A stretch of DNA of 15,254 nt, taken from contig JBDNHU010000291.1 of assembly GCA_041688615.1 (NCBI GenBank), positions 1-15,254 of the forward strand, written 5' to 3'. The notes under the pieces are model-generated. The model saw only the letters and a list, made by a program, of their open reading frames with translations, was not told where the DNA came from and did no database searches. The position numbers and the translations under genes were made by a program. Of this stretch, positions 8,322 through 15,254 are shown one piece after another (position 1 is the first letter of the stretch; every line of letters begins with the position of its first letter). This stretch comes from M30B19 sp041688615 (GTDB lineage: Bacteria; Planctomycetota; Planctomycetia; Pirellulales; Pirellulaceae).

Positions 8322-9491
8322 TTACAGTCGCCCCCGAGCATCGACGACCGACTGCACGGCCTGCTGCACAGTTTCTGCACACGCGGTCAAATGGCCCATC
8401 TTCCTGGCTGGTCTAGCCTCTTCCTTGCCGTACAAATGCAACTGCACTTCCGGGGATTCCAAAGCAACATCCCACTTGGGAATACCACCTTGCCAAACGT
8501 CTCCCAGCAAATTTGCCATCGCCACGGGACGATGCTGGGTCGCTGAACCCACACTCAATCCGCACAGGCAACGGACCTGCTGTTGAAACTGGGACGTGGA
8601 ATGGCCTTCAATGGTCAGATGCCCCGAATTATGCGGCCGCGGAGCAATCTCGTTAATCAAAACCGTGCCATCCGCCTTAACAAAAAACTCAATGCAGAAC
8701 ACACCCACCACATCGAAAACTTCAGCCACTCGCTTGGTAATCCACAGCGTTTGTTCCATCACGTTTGCAGGCAGATCAGCCGGGCAATAGGACACATCCA
8801 AAATATGATTTTTATGAGTATTATGAATCGGGCCATAAGTGACAACGCGACCATCAAGACTACGGGCCGCCACCACCGACACTTCGCACTGGAAATCAAC
8901 AAACGCTTCCAAGATCGTCTGGTCGGTACCTAATTCTTTCCAAACCGCCACCAGATCGGTTTCATCCTTGATTGCGATTTGCCCTTTTCCGTCGTAACCA
9001 CCTTCGGCTGTTTTCAAAATGCACGGTCGCCCCAATTCAGTCACCGCTCGACGTAATTCATCGATACCACTGACGGGCATACATGGACCAACGGGCAGCC
9101 CCGCTTCCTTCAAACCTGTTTTTTCGCGGATGCGATTCTGGGAGAGATATAGGAAAGGGATCCCTGGCCTAACGGGCACACTTTTGGATATCTCGTGGAA
9201 CAAATCAATCGGCAATTTCTCGGTTTCAAAAGTAACCGCCGATACCCCGCTTAAGAATTTCTCAACCGAACCCTCATCCGAATAATCTGCCACAATGGTC
9301 TTATCGGCACAGGAAGATGCGGGGCCTTCGGTTTCGTTGGTTAACACCCAAACTCGGTAACCCATTTGCCTAGCAGCAATGGCAAACATCCGACCTAATT
9401 GGCCGCCGCCCACGACACCCAATGTAGCGCCCGGCAAAATCGCGTTTTGAAATGGCACCGACAGTGTGGACGATTTGGATTGCATGTTCAT
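8322..9491 (-). CDS. purK: N5-carboxyaminoimidazole ribonucleotide synthase
   Basis: ATP-grasp enzyme of purine synthesis. It uses ATP and bicarbonate to turn AIR into N5-CAIR, which PurE then rearranges to CAIR. In 389 residues it has the N-terminal nucleotide-fold loop GVVGGGQLGRM (25-35), the ATP-grasp lysine and glycine loop KTAEGGYDGKGQ (160-171), and the C-terminal metal-binding NEIAPRPHNSGH (270-281), followed by the family's EGHSTSQFQQQVR. Length is typical. Start choice is soft: ATGs lie at 9491 and 9485 and a TTG at 9494, and none has a clear Shine-Dalgarno. It sits 62 bp downstream of purE on the same strand, so purEK probably forms one transcript. A 14-bp triplicate follows the stop. 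Confidence 0.94.
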   Translation of the reverse strand: MNMQSKSSTLSVPFQNAILPGATLGVVGGGQLGRMFAIAARQMGYRVWVLTNETEGPASSCADKTIVADYSDEGSVEKFLSGVSAVTFETEKLPIDLFHEISKSVPVRPGIPFLYLSQNRIREKTGLKEAGLPVGPCMPVSGIDELRRAVTELGRPCILKTAEGGYDGKGQIAIKDETDLVAVWKELGTDQTILEAFVDFQCEVSVVAARSLDGRVVTYGPIHNTHKNHILDVSYCPADLPANVMEQTLWITKRVAEVFDVVGVFCIEFFVKADGTVLINEIAPRPHNSGHLTIEGHSTSQFQQQVRCLCGLSVGSATQHRPVAMANLLGDVWQGGIPKWDVALESPEVQLHLYGKEEARPARKMGHLTACAETVQQAVQSVVDARGRL

Positions 9492-9553
9492 CAACGTCTA
9501 AAAAAGCTAAATCAAAAAGGTACCAAAAGCAACGCCTGAATCGACATCGCAAA

Positions 9554-10075
9554 CTAGAGCTCCAAATACGAATCGGCCAGCACGGCATCCCTTTGCTGAT
9601 CCAAGTAGGCCTGCATCCGTGCCGCCAGTTCGGGCCTAGAAGTTGCCAAAATCCGAACCGCCAATAACCCGGCATTCTTCGCGCCTGCGGTTCCAATCGC
9701 CAACGTCCCCACCGGAATACCGCCAGGCATTTGAACAATGGATAACAACGAATCCAAACCAAGCAAACTACGACTTTGAACCGGTACCCCCAGCACCGGC
9801 AAGACTGTCTGCGAAGCGATCATCCCTGGCAAATGAGCCGCCCCGCCCGCGCCGGCTACAATCACTTCAATACCTTGCCCAGCCGCCTCTTTCGCGTATT
9901 GGCACATCCAATCCGGCGTCCGATGGGCCGACACCACGCGGCATTGATAGGATACTCCAAAATCCTTCAAAATTTCAGCACAGGCCTTCATGGTTTCCCA
10001 GTCCGACCGGCTGCCCATCACCACGCCAACTTTGATGGTTCTGCCAACAAAGTCTTGGTCGTCTCCAGCATTCAT
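9554..10075 (-). CDS. purE: N5-carboxyaminoimidazole ribonucleotide mutase, class I PurE
   Basis: Moves the carboxylate of N5-CAIR to C4 to give CAIR in purine synthesis, downstream of PurK. The 173-residue form shows VVMGSRSDWETM (18-29), the catalytic SAHRTP (49-54), the AGAGGAAHLPGM loop (74-85), and QMPGGIPVGTLAIG with GAKNAGLLA toward the C terminus. SAHRTP together with the adjacent purK supports class I (mutase) rather than the class II direct AIR carboxylase. Start: the ATG at 10075 has an upstream GGA at 6-base spacing. An ATG at 10108 adds 11 residues and a TTG at 10123 adds 16, but neither shows a ribosome site. All added residues precede the conserved fold. The gene is the upstream member of the purE-purK pair. 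Confidence 0.94.
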   Translation of the reverse strand: MNAGDDQDFVGRTIKVGVVMGSRSDWETMKACAEILKDFGVSYQCRVVSAHRTPDWMCQYAKEAAGQGIEVIVAGAGGAAHLPGMIASQTVLPVLGVPVQSRSLLGLDSLLSIVQMPGGIPVGTLAIGTAGAKNAGLLAVRILATSRPELAARMQAYLDQQRDAVLADSYLEL

Positions 10076-10241
10076 ATTTTTTCCGTTCACGGTCGATTCT
10101 GATTCCATCACAGGATTACTCAATCTGTCTTCGTTCTAAAATAATCACCACCAAGTCGAACCCGCACCCACCATGGATTCGACCGCGTGCAGCCACAATT
10201 GCATCGCCAGTGCATGGACACGTAATACCAATAAACCAGTG

Positions 10242-10574
10242 CTACTCGGGCGATTCGACGATCGGCTGGTCGCAAACTTGAACCTTGTCGCCTGCGATCC
10301 GAACCTGATAGGCGTTGACCCTTAACCGAGGGTTATCCGCCCAGGCACCATTGCAAAGTTTGAAACGCCAAGCATGCCAAGGGCAGGCCACTTCGCCGCC
10401 CTCGACGTAGCCTTCTGCCAGTGACGCACCTTGATGAGGACACGCGTCATCAATCGCCCTAAATTGTCCGTCACCCTCGTTAAACACCGCAATCATTTGG
10501 TCATTCACGGGAAACGCCCTGCCCTCGCCCACGGGAATTTCATCAACTTTCGCAACGGTCACAAATTCTGCCAT
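10242..10574 (-). CDS. Rieske [2Fe-2S] domain protein, NirD/ferredoxin-like
   Basis: A soluble 110-residue Rieske-fold protein that would carry one [2Fe-2S] cluster. The ligands are complete: C45 and H47 in CPHQGASL, and C64 and H67 in CPWHAWRF, with the usual 16-residue space between motifs. There is no signal peptide or membrane helix, which argues against a cytochrome bc-type Rieske protein. The size and layout resemble the small subunit of assimilatory nitrite reductase (NirD) and the ferredoxins of ring-hydroxylating dioxygenases. No large nitrite reductase, oxygenase or reductase gene lies nearby, so its partner is unknown. It is on the same strand as purEK, 166 bp before the chosen purE start, and starts with an ATG preceded by GAAGAAGAG. 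The fold is firm; the role is open. Confidence 0.88.
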   Translation of the reverse strand: MAEFVTVAKVDEIPVGEGRAFPVNDQMIAVFNEGDGQFRAIDDACPHQGASLAEGYVEGGEVACPWHAWRFKLCNGAWADNPRLRVNAYQVRIAGDKVQVCDQPIVESPE

Positions 10575-10623
10575 AACTCTTCTTCGTTGGTTCCATTGAA
10601 TCTAAATCAAATCGTCACTCTTA

Positions 10624-10657
10624 GCTTGCCCAGTCTCTTGGCTTGCCCAGTGTCTTG
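10624..10657. repeat. 17-bp tandem duplication
   Basis: gcttgcccagtctcttg at 10624-10640 is followed at once by gcttgcccagtgtcttg at 10641-10657, with one mismatch. It lies about 50 bases upstream of the Rieske gene start on that gene's 5' side, so it could sit in its leader or promoter. Confidence 0.8.
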
Positions 10658-10725
10658 GCATCAACCCTCAACGAACGAACTGACCACTTGGCCACCGTCT
10701 CCTGGCTAACCGGGCACTTGGCAAG

Positions 10726-10746
10726 GGGCCGATTTCAGATTGGCCC
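10726..10746 (-). terminator. Hairpin just after the nucleoside transporter gene
   Basis: gggccgat (10726-10733) can pair with attggccc (10739-10746) in an eight-base stem with one G-T wobble and a five-base loop. It starts 3 bp beyond the transporter stop codon. On the minus strand no T run follows, so it is not a classic intrinsic terminator. It may stabilise the transcript 3' end or help termination. Confidence 0.4.
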
Positions 10747-10749
10747 AAT

Positions 10750-12129
10750 CTAAAGCATCAACCCTGCCACACAACCTGTGATGCAACAGGCAAGTGTGCC
10801 ACCCAGCATCGCTCTTAGGCCCAGTTTTGCCAAGTCGCCTCGACGCTCAGGTGCCAATCCGCCAATGCCGCCAATTTGGATTGCAATTGCTCCAAAGTTC
10901 GAAAATCCACACAAGGCATAAGTCAATATAATGCTAGAACGCTGCGATAGACGAAGCATTTCTACGCCGTTCACCAGAGCAGTGGTTTGACCATCGACGG
11001 GAATGATCTGGGTAAATTGCTCGTAGGCAATAAATTCGTTGGCAACCATCTTAATGCCCAGCAATCTCCCGGCCGCTTGGCAATCGCCTGTTTCGATCCC
11101 CATTGCAAAAGCGATTGGCCAAAACAGAAACCCCAAGAAACCTTCCAAAGACCAACGTAGGTCCACCGGTTGAGCCACAAACAGATTGACAAACCACTGC
11201 ACGATTTCGCCAACACCTGCAAACATTGCGTTGCCCATCGCGATCAACGCCAGAAACGCCAACAACATGCCGGCGATGTTGATTGCCAACTTCATACCAT
11301 CCGAGGCACCCGAAGATACCGCATCGATCAAGTTGACTGCCTCGCTGGGCGCCGCCAATTCCAAGCTTTTCTGCAGTTCAGTCTCTGGATCTTCTGGCTG
11401 CAATATTTTCGCAATCAGGATCGCTGCCGGTGCGGAGATCACCGATGCGGTCAGCAGATGCCCAGCATTGATTCCCATACTGACAAACACCGCCATCAAC
11501 CCGCCCGTAATCGTGGCAAACCCGCCGACCATCAAACAATTCAATTCCGACCGAGTCATCTTGGCAACGTACGGCTTGACCACCAAAGGAGCCTCGGTGT
11601 GTCCGACAAAAACATTCGCCGCCGCGGCCAAACTCTCAGGGCCTGAAATCCCTAACGTTCGTTGCATGATCCAGGCCATGCCTTTGACAATCGGCTGCAT
11701 CACACCCAAATAATACAGGCCACTCATCAGTGCCGAAAAGAAAATCACCGTCGGCAAGACGCCAAACAAGAAGGTGGTGGTCAACACAAACGCCGAACTC
11801 TTGGATAGCTCGGGGTCGCTCCAGCGTTGCCCCACCATGAACTGACTGCCCGCCGAAACATACTCTTGCACACGATCAAAAAACCAAGAGATGCCCGCGA
11901 AGAGAAGCCCCTCGGGGTACGTGTCACTTGCGGTAAGGCTGCGTGAAGCGAACACCAACACCGCAAAAAACATTTGCAACATCAGACCGCCAATCACCAC
12001 TCGCCAGGGAAATCGCCCCCGGTGACTACTTAGCAGCCAAGCTAAACCGATTAAGCAGGCAATCCCCGCTAAACTAATCAAACGCAGTGGAAAATCTGTC
12101 CAAAACGTCGGCCCCAGTTGTCCAATCAT
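10750..12129 (-). CDS. Concentrative nucleoside transporter (CNT/NupC family)
   Basis: Inner-membrane symporter that takes up nucleosides with H+ or Na+. The 459-residue protein is strongly hydrophobic with about ten membrane spans or hairpins, for example near 13-33, 42-62, 111-145, 198-245, 280-300, 330-345, 400-420 and 438-458. CNT signatures are LPTVIFFSALM (125-135), GPESLAAAANVFVGHTEAPL (163-182) with the GxTEAP substrate motif, NCLMVGGFATITGG (197-210), KMVANEFIAY (360-369), and ALCGFSNFGAIAIQIGG (405-421) near the end. Substrate preference and coupling ion cannot be read with certainty. The start at 12129 is an ATG that gives a normal N terminus. It stands alone, upstream of the Rieske and purEK genes on the same strand. 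Nucleoside uptake and purine synthesis are related themes, but shared control is not shown. Confidence 0.92.
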   Translation of the reverse strand: MIGQLGPTFWTDFPLRLISLAGIACLIGLAWLLSSHRGRFPWRVVIGGLMLQMFFAVLVFASRSLTASDTYPEGLLFAGISWFFDRVQEYVSAGSQFMVGQRWSDPELSKSSAFVLTTTFLFGVLPTVIFFSALMSGLYYLGVMQPIVKGMAWIMQRTLGISGPESLAAAANVFVGHTEAPLVVKPYVAKMTRSELNCLMVGGFATITGGLMAVFVSMGINAGHLLTASVISAPAAILIAKILQPEDPETELQKSLELAAPSEAVNLIDAVSSGASDGMKLAINIAGMLLAFLALIAMGNAMFAGVGEIVQWFVNLFVAQPVDLRWSLEGFLGFLFWPIAFAMGIETGDCQAAGRLLGIKMVANEFIAYEQFTQIIPVDGQTTALVNGVEMLRLSQRSSIILTYALCGFSNFGAIAIQIGGIGGLAPERRGDLAKLGLRAMLGGTLACCITGCVAGLML

Positions 12130-12192
12130 GCGTGTTTCATTCCTGAATCGTTATTGAGTTGGGCTCATCGGTATCAGCCACCAAGGTTGTCA

Positions 12193-12209
12193 GAATCGCA
12201 ATTCGATTC
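12193..12209. promoter_or_regulatory. Small inverted repeat upstream of the nucleoside transporter gene
   Basis: gaatcg at 12193-12198 and cgattc at 12204-12209 are perfect reverse complements around a five-base centre. The place, within 100 bp of the transporter ATG, suits an operator, but six-base arms can arise by chance. Confidence 0.2.
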
Positions 12210-12278
12210 CAACAGGCTTCTCTACTTACATAAAATACGGCAAAACCCGATCCATTTCCATGACCAAGACCAGATTCT

Positions 12279-12322
12279 CCAAGTCCAATTCCTTGTTTCA
12301 CCAAGTCCAAATCCACGTTTCA
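12279..12322. repeat. 22-bp imperfect tandem duplication
   Basis: Two adjacent 22-base units (12279-12300 and 12301-12322), both starting ccaagtccaa and ending gtttca, differ at three positions. A third copy may begin with ccaaa. It is in the gap upstream of both the transporter and the cusB remnant. Confidence 0.75.
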
Positions 12323-12662
12323 CCAAAGCTGTAAAATCCCCGAACTCGCGGCCAAGAGAAACCATCGCCTAGCCGGCCAAACGATTAATTCACCTCAGCC
12401 CGCCCGCGATCTTGGCCTGGCCCAACCCTAACTGTTCAACCAAAAACTAGATGTGGAAAGAATCTGTCCACTTACGTGGCGAATGTCTTTCCCTTGCCAG
12501 CGTCACGGCCGATCACGAAACCGGCAAAGTCAAGAAACCAGTCCAATTACGCTATTTCTAGGACATCGGCACAGATAGTGCGTAAAACAGTCAGGACACT
12601 TACCAACCCTGCACCCCAACCTGCACCTCGAACGCTCTCCCCTCCGTGAAATGCCAAAACTG

Positions 12663-13209
12663 ATGACCAACCATTTAACTCCCACTCGTTCTCCGCAGTC
12701 CTGCGAGTCCCCTGCGACCGCGTCTGACACCAAAACCATTTGGTTGCGTCGTTGGTGAAAGGACTGCCTACGCTGTTGGCCCTTTGCGTCATGGGTGGCG
12801 GATGGTTGCTGATGCACCATATCAATTCTAGCGGAGGGCATTGCGAAGAAGTTGTCGACGTCGCCGAGGTTGAGGATGCCGTCGCTTCCGATACGTTGGT
12901 TTTACCCGAAGGTAAGTTAAAAGCATCCAATTACTGCGTCCAGGGATGTTCGTCCGAGTAACCATCCCCATCGGCGAACCTCGCCAGGCACTATCGATCA
13001 AGCCCGAGTCAGTGATTCGGCACGACAATCAAGAATTCGTGTTCGTAGACATGGATAGCGGAGTTTTCAAACGTGTGGATGTTTCCACCGGTCAAGTATC
13101 CGACGATTGGATCGAAATCACTGCAGGTCTCTCTCCTGGCCAATTAGTGGTGACCCACGGCGCGTTTCTATTGAAGTCGGAAATGCTACTCCAGGGCGAA
13201 GGTGAATAG
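12663..13209 (+). pseudogene. cusB: Remnant of CusB-like RND efflux periplasmic adaptor (membrane fusion protein)
   Basis: An intact CusB links the inner-membrane RND pump to the outer-membrane channel; this copy is broken. An ATG at 12663 reads MTNHLTPTRSPQ... to a TGA at 12756. Adding one base near 12755 restores a frame that continues VKGLPTLLALCVMGGGWLLM, an N-terminal membrane anchor, then a periplasmic acidic linker and LVLPEGKLKAS, ending near 12930. From about 12934 a different frame begins LRPGMFVRVTIPIGEP and runs through QALSIKPESVI, VFVDMDSGVFKRV, GLSPGQLVVTHGAFLLKSEM to a stop at 13209, the C-terminal membrane-proximal domain of the family. The middle (hairpin, lipoyl and barrel domains, some hundreds of residues) is absent. 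So there is one frameshift and one large internal deletion. A cusA remnant follows on the same strand. The family call rests on the C-terminal piece plus context. Confidence 0.82.
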
Positions 13210-13308
13210 CAACTACTTCTGTCACGCTTCTTCTATTTCAATCCGAAGTTAGTTGCACCTCTGCGCTAAGAATCTACCAAGCGTAGCTGCCACTTGGATA
13301 CTTGAAAC
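13210..13308. other. Short spacer between cusB and cusA remnants
   Basis: 99 bp with no gene. It is probably the original spacer of a cusBA operon, since the cusB stop and the cusA ATG at its two ends both look native. Confidence 0.4.
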
Positions 13309-15165
13309 ATGCTTACCAAGATCATTGAACTTTCGCTCGTCAATCGCGGACTCGTCATCATCCTGACGCTCTTGATGGACAGGGCCGGACTTTACTCGGC
13401 ATTTAACCTGCCTATTGACGCCGTTCCCGACATGACCAACGTTCAAGTACAAGTTGTAACCGATGCCGGTTCGTTATCACCGGTGGAAGTCGAGCGTTAC
13501 GTGACTTACCCCGTCGAAAACACAATGGGTGGTCTTCCCGACGTAGAGGAACTACGTAGCGTTTCAAAGTTTGGCATTTCGTTCGTCACGATTGTGTTCC
13601 AAGAAGGCACCGACATTTACAGGGCTCGGCAACTGGTCACCCAACGACTTGGCGATGCCGCAGCGAACTTCCCCCCCGGCTACGGCATGCCCACCATGGG
13701 ACCGCTGACGACTGCCCTGGGAGAAATACTGCAATTTGAAGTCCGCAGCGATCGTCATTCTCCGATGGAACTGCGAACAATGCTGGAATGGGAAATCTCG
13801 CCCAAGCTACGCCAAGGCAGTGGCGTCACGGAAATCGAAACGCATGGGGTGAACCGATGACGCGGCAGGGTGCGGTGACACGCGATGGACGCGGCAAAGT
13901 GGTCACGGGTTTGGTGATAATGTTAATCGGAAAGAACTCTCGCGAAGTCGTTACCGCGGCAAAAGAACGCCTTAAAGAAATTGAAGAAACGCTGCCCAAT
14001 GGCGTTCGCCTGGAAGTCACCTACGACCGGGCGGCATTAATCGGTCGAACACTGACGACAGTTCTGACCAATCTCACTGAAGGCGGAATGTTGGTGATTG
14101 TGGTTTTGCTGCTCATGCTTGGAAACCTACGGGCCGGCATCATCGTCGCACTGGCGATCCCACTTTCGATGCTGTTTGCAACCAATGTCATGGCTTACAC
14201 CGGCGTCACCGCAAGTTTGATGAGCCTGGGTGCGATTGACTTTGGCTTGATCGTCGATAGTAGTGTCATCATGGTTGAAAACTGCATTCGCAGATTGTCT
14301 CACGATAACGGTGACGCGAAACATGAAGACGTGATCCGTGACGCGGCAATTGAAGTTCGCAAGCCCACGATGTTCGGCGAACTGATTATCGCAGTGGTAT
14401 TCCTGCCGATTTTGGTGCTTGAAGGTTCCGAAGGCAAGCTATTCCGTCCGATGGCCCTCACTGTGCTTTTTGCCTTGGGCGGATCGATGATCCTTTCGCT
14501 AACGTTCGCGGCCGAGACGTGGCTACATTTGTGACCGAGGCCCAAGCGGCTGTCGCCCAAAAAATCGACTTCGCTCCAGGCTATGAAATTGCTGGGGTGG
14601 TGACTTCGAAAACCTACAGTCGGCCAGCCGCCGATTGGCAATCATCACGCACATTGTGCTGATGATCATTATGCTACTATTGCATACCAGTCTGGGTTCG
14701 ATGCGATTGGCCTTGTTGATTTTCCTCGCTATCCCCATGGCAGCATCCGGAGGAATCATCGCGTTACATCTTCGCCAGATGCCTTTCAGCATTTCCGCTG
14801 GCGTCGGTTTCATCGCATTGTTTGGCGTCGCCGTACTGAACGGACTTGTGTGGGTCAGTGCCGCTGAACACTCTCGCAAGTCTGATATGCCGCTGCAAGA
14901 GGTTAGCCATGACACGGCACTGGTTCGTTTGCGGCCGGTGCGGATGACCGCACTGGTGGCGAGTCTCGGGTTTCTGCCGATGGCACTCTCAACAAGCGAC
15001 GGTGCCGAAATGCAACGACCGTTGGCGACTGTGGTCATTGGTGGCTTGATCACTTCGACCCTTTTGACGTCGCTGGTGATTCCCACGACCTATCCATGGT
15101 TCGCCCGAGGCCTGAAGGACATCCAGCTTACTCATCACGATCAACACGACCCAATCCTGGCATAA
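13309..15165 (+). pseudogene. cusA: Remnant of CusA/CzcA-like heavy-metal RND efflux pump
   Basis: The intact family is an inner-membrane proton antiporter of about 1040-1100 residues that exports Cu, Ag, Zn or Co. Three separate stretches remain. Piece 1 (13309 to about 13848) is the N terminus: MLTKIIELSLVNRG, LPIDAVPDMTNVQVQVVTDA, SVSKFGISFVTIVF, MLEWEISPKLR. Piece 2 (about 13851 to 14504, another frame) runs EPMTRQGAVTRDGRG to VLFALGGSMILSLT and includes GAIDFGLIVDSSVIMVEN with the proton-relay acidic residues. Piece 3 (about 14507 to 15165) runs RGRDVATFVTEAQ to the C terminus and needs one inserted base near 14593 to read GYEIA-WGGDFENLQ and then the last membrane helices to TAG-like TAA after DPILA. 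Roughly 100 residues are lost between pieces 1 and 2, and over 300 between pieces 2 and 3, including most of the second periplasmic domain. It cannot make a working pump. Confidence 0.88.
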
Positions 15166-15254
15166 TCACAACCTATCGGGGGCAGCGATCGGGGAACTTC
15201 TTCATTCGGCGACCCTATGGGTACATGCCCAGAGTGTGAACTTAGAAACGGCGC

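Larger units (their letters stand above)
10575..10749. other. Gap between nupC-like gene and Rieske gene
   Basis: 175 bp between same-strand genes, with a 17-bp tandem duplication (10624-10657) and a hairpin (10726-10746). No gene is visible. Confidence 0.5.
12130..12662. other. Gap between divergent transporter gene and cusB remnant
   Basis: 533 bp with no recognisable gene. It holds a perfect inverted repeat gaatcg-caatt-cgattc (12193-12209), about 64 bp upstream of the transporter start, and a 22-bp imperfect tandem duplication (12279-12322). A 36-codon frame at 12451-12561 begins with ATG directly after a stop, but I see no family match. An efflux locus of this kind often has a TolC/CusC gene before the adaptor. 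I could not recognise any TolC fragment here. Confidence 0.45.

Noticed and set aside
12451..12561. 36-codon ATG frame upstream of the cusB remnant
   Set aside because: Too short, no family resemblance and no ribosome site. It could be a fragment of a lost gene but cannot be supported.
12547..12930. 127-codon minus-strand frame opposite cusB
   Set aside because: Lies opposite the recognisable cusB N-terminal piece and shows no protein-like motif.
13309..15165. Programmed frameshifting or split-gene system in the RND locus
   Set aside because: The frame changes coincide with missing family segments and a lost base, with no slippery site or intein/intron features. Decay is the simpler reading.
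15217..15254. ATG frame MGTCPECELRNG running off the right edge
   Set aside because: Only 12 codons visible and no ribosome site. The CxxC is suggestive but not enough to call a gene.

Overview
The window looks like a piece of a planctomycete chromosome, probably Pirellulaceae-like. This is an inference. It rests on a bacterial formylmethanofuran-dehydrogenase-type subunit A (archaeal-like C1 chemistry in a bacterium), a divergent Dxs, an XseB with a long acidic tail, a scattered gene order, and gaps rich in short tandem duplications. There are no rRNA or tRNA genes, CRISPR arrays, integrases or transposases.

Left part (46-4574, minus strand): xseB, ispA, dxs and nadK read in that order and look co-transcribed. 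ispA and dxs overlap by ATGA and nadK starts 37 bp after dxs. This joins isoprenoid precursor synthesis (Dxs makes DXP, IspA makes prenyl diphosphates) to NADP supply (NadK) and to the small subunit of exonuclease VII. The large subunit gene xseA (5007-6224, plus) diverges from xseB across a 432-bp gap and is followed 3 bp later by fhcA (6228-7889), the amidohydrolase-fold subunit of the formyltransferase/hydrolase complex of tetrahydromethanopterin-linked C1 metabolism.

Middle part (8322-12129, minus strand): a CNT-family nucleoside transporter, a small Rieske [2Fe-2S] protein, purE and purK. PurK and PurE together carry out the two-step N5-CAIR route of purine synthesis. fhcA and purK converge on a 432-bp gap holding two tandem repeats and a hairpin that could be a two-way terminator.

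Right part (12663-15165, plus strand): a decaying heavy-metal efflux locus. A CusB-like adaptor and a CusA/CzcA-like RND pump are each recognisable at both ends. Each has lost a large internal segment (two segments in the pump) and carries a single-base frameshift. Neither can make a working protein, and no outer-membrane TolC/CusC partner lies in the window.

I did not find a convincing undescribed system. The items most worth a second look are the multi-lesion cusBA remnant, the XseB acidic low-complexity tail built on DNA repeats, the recurring 14-22 bp tandem duplications in most gaps, and the fhcA-xseA pairing.
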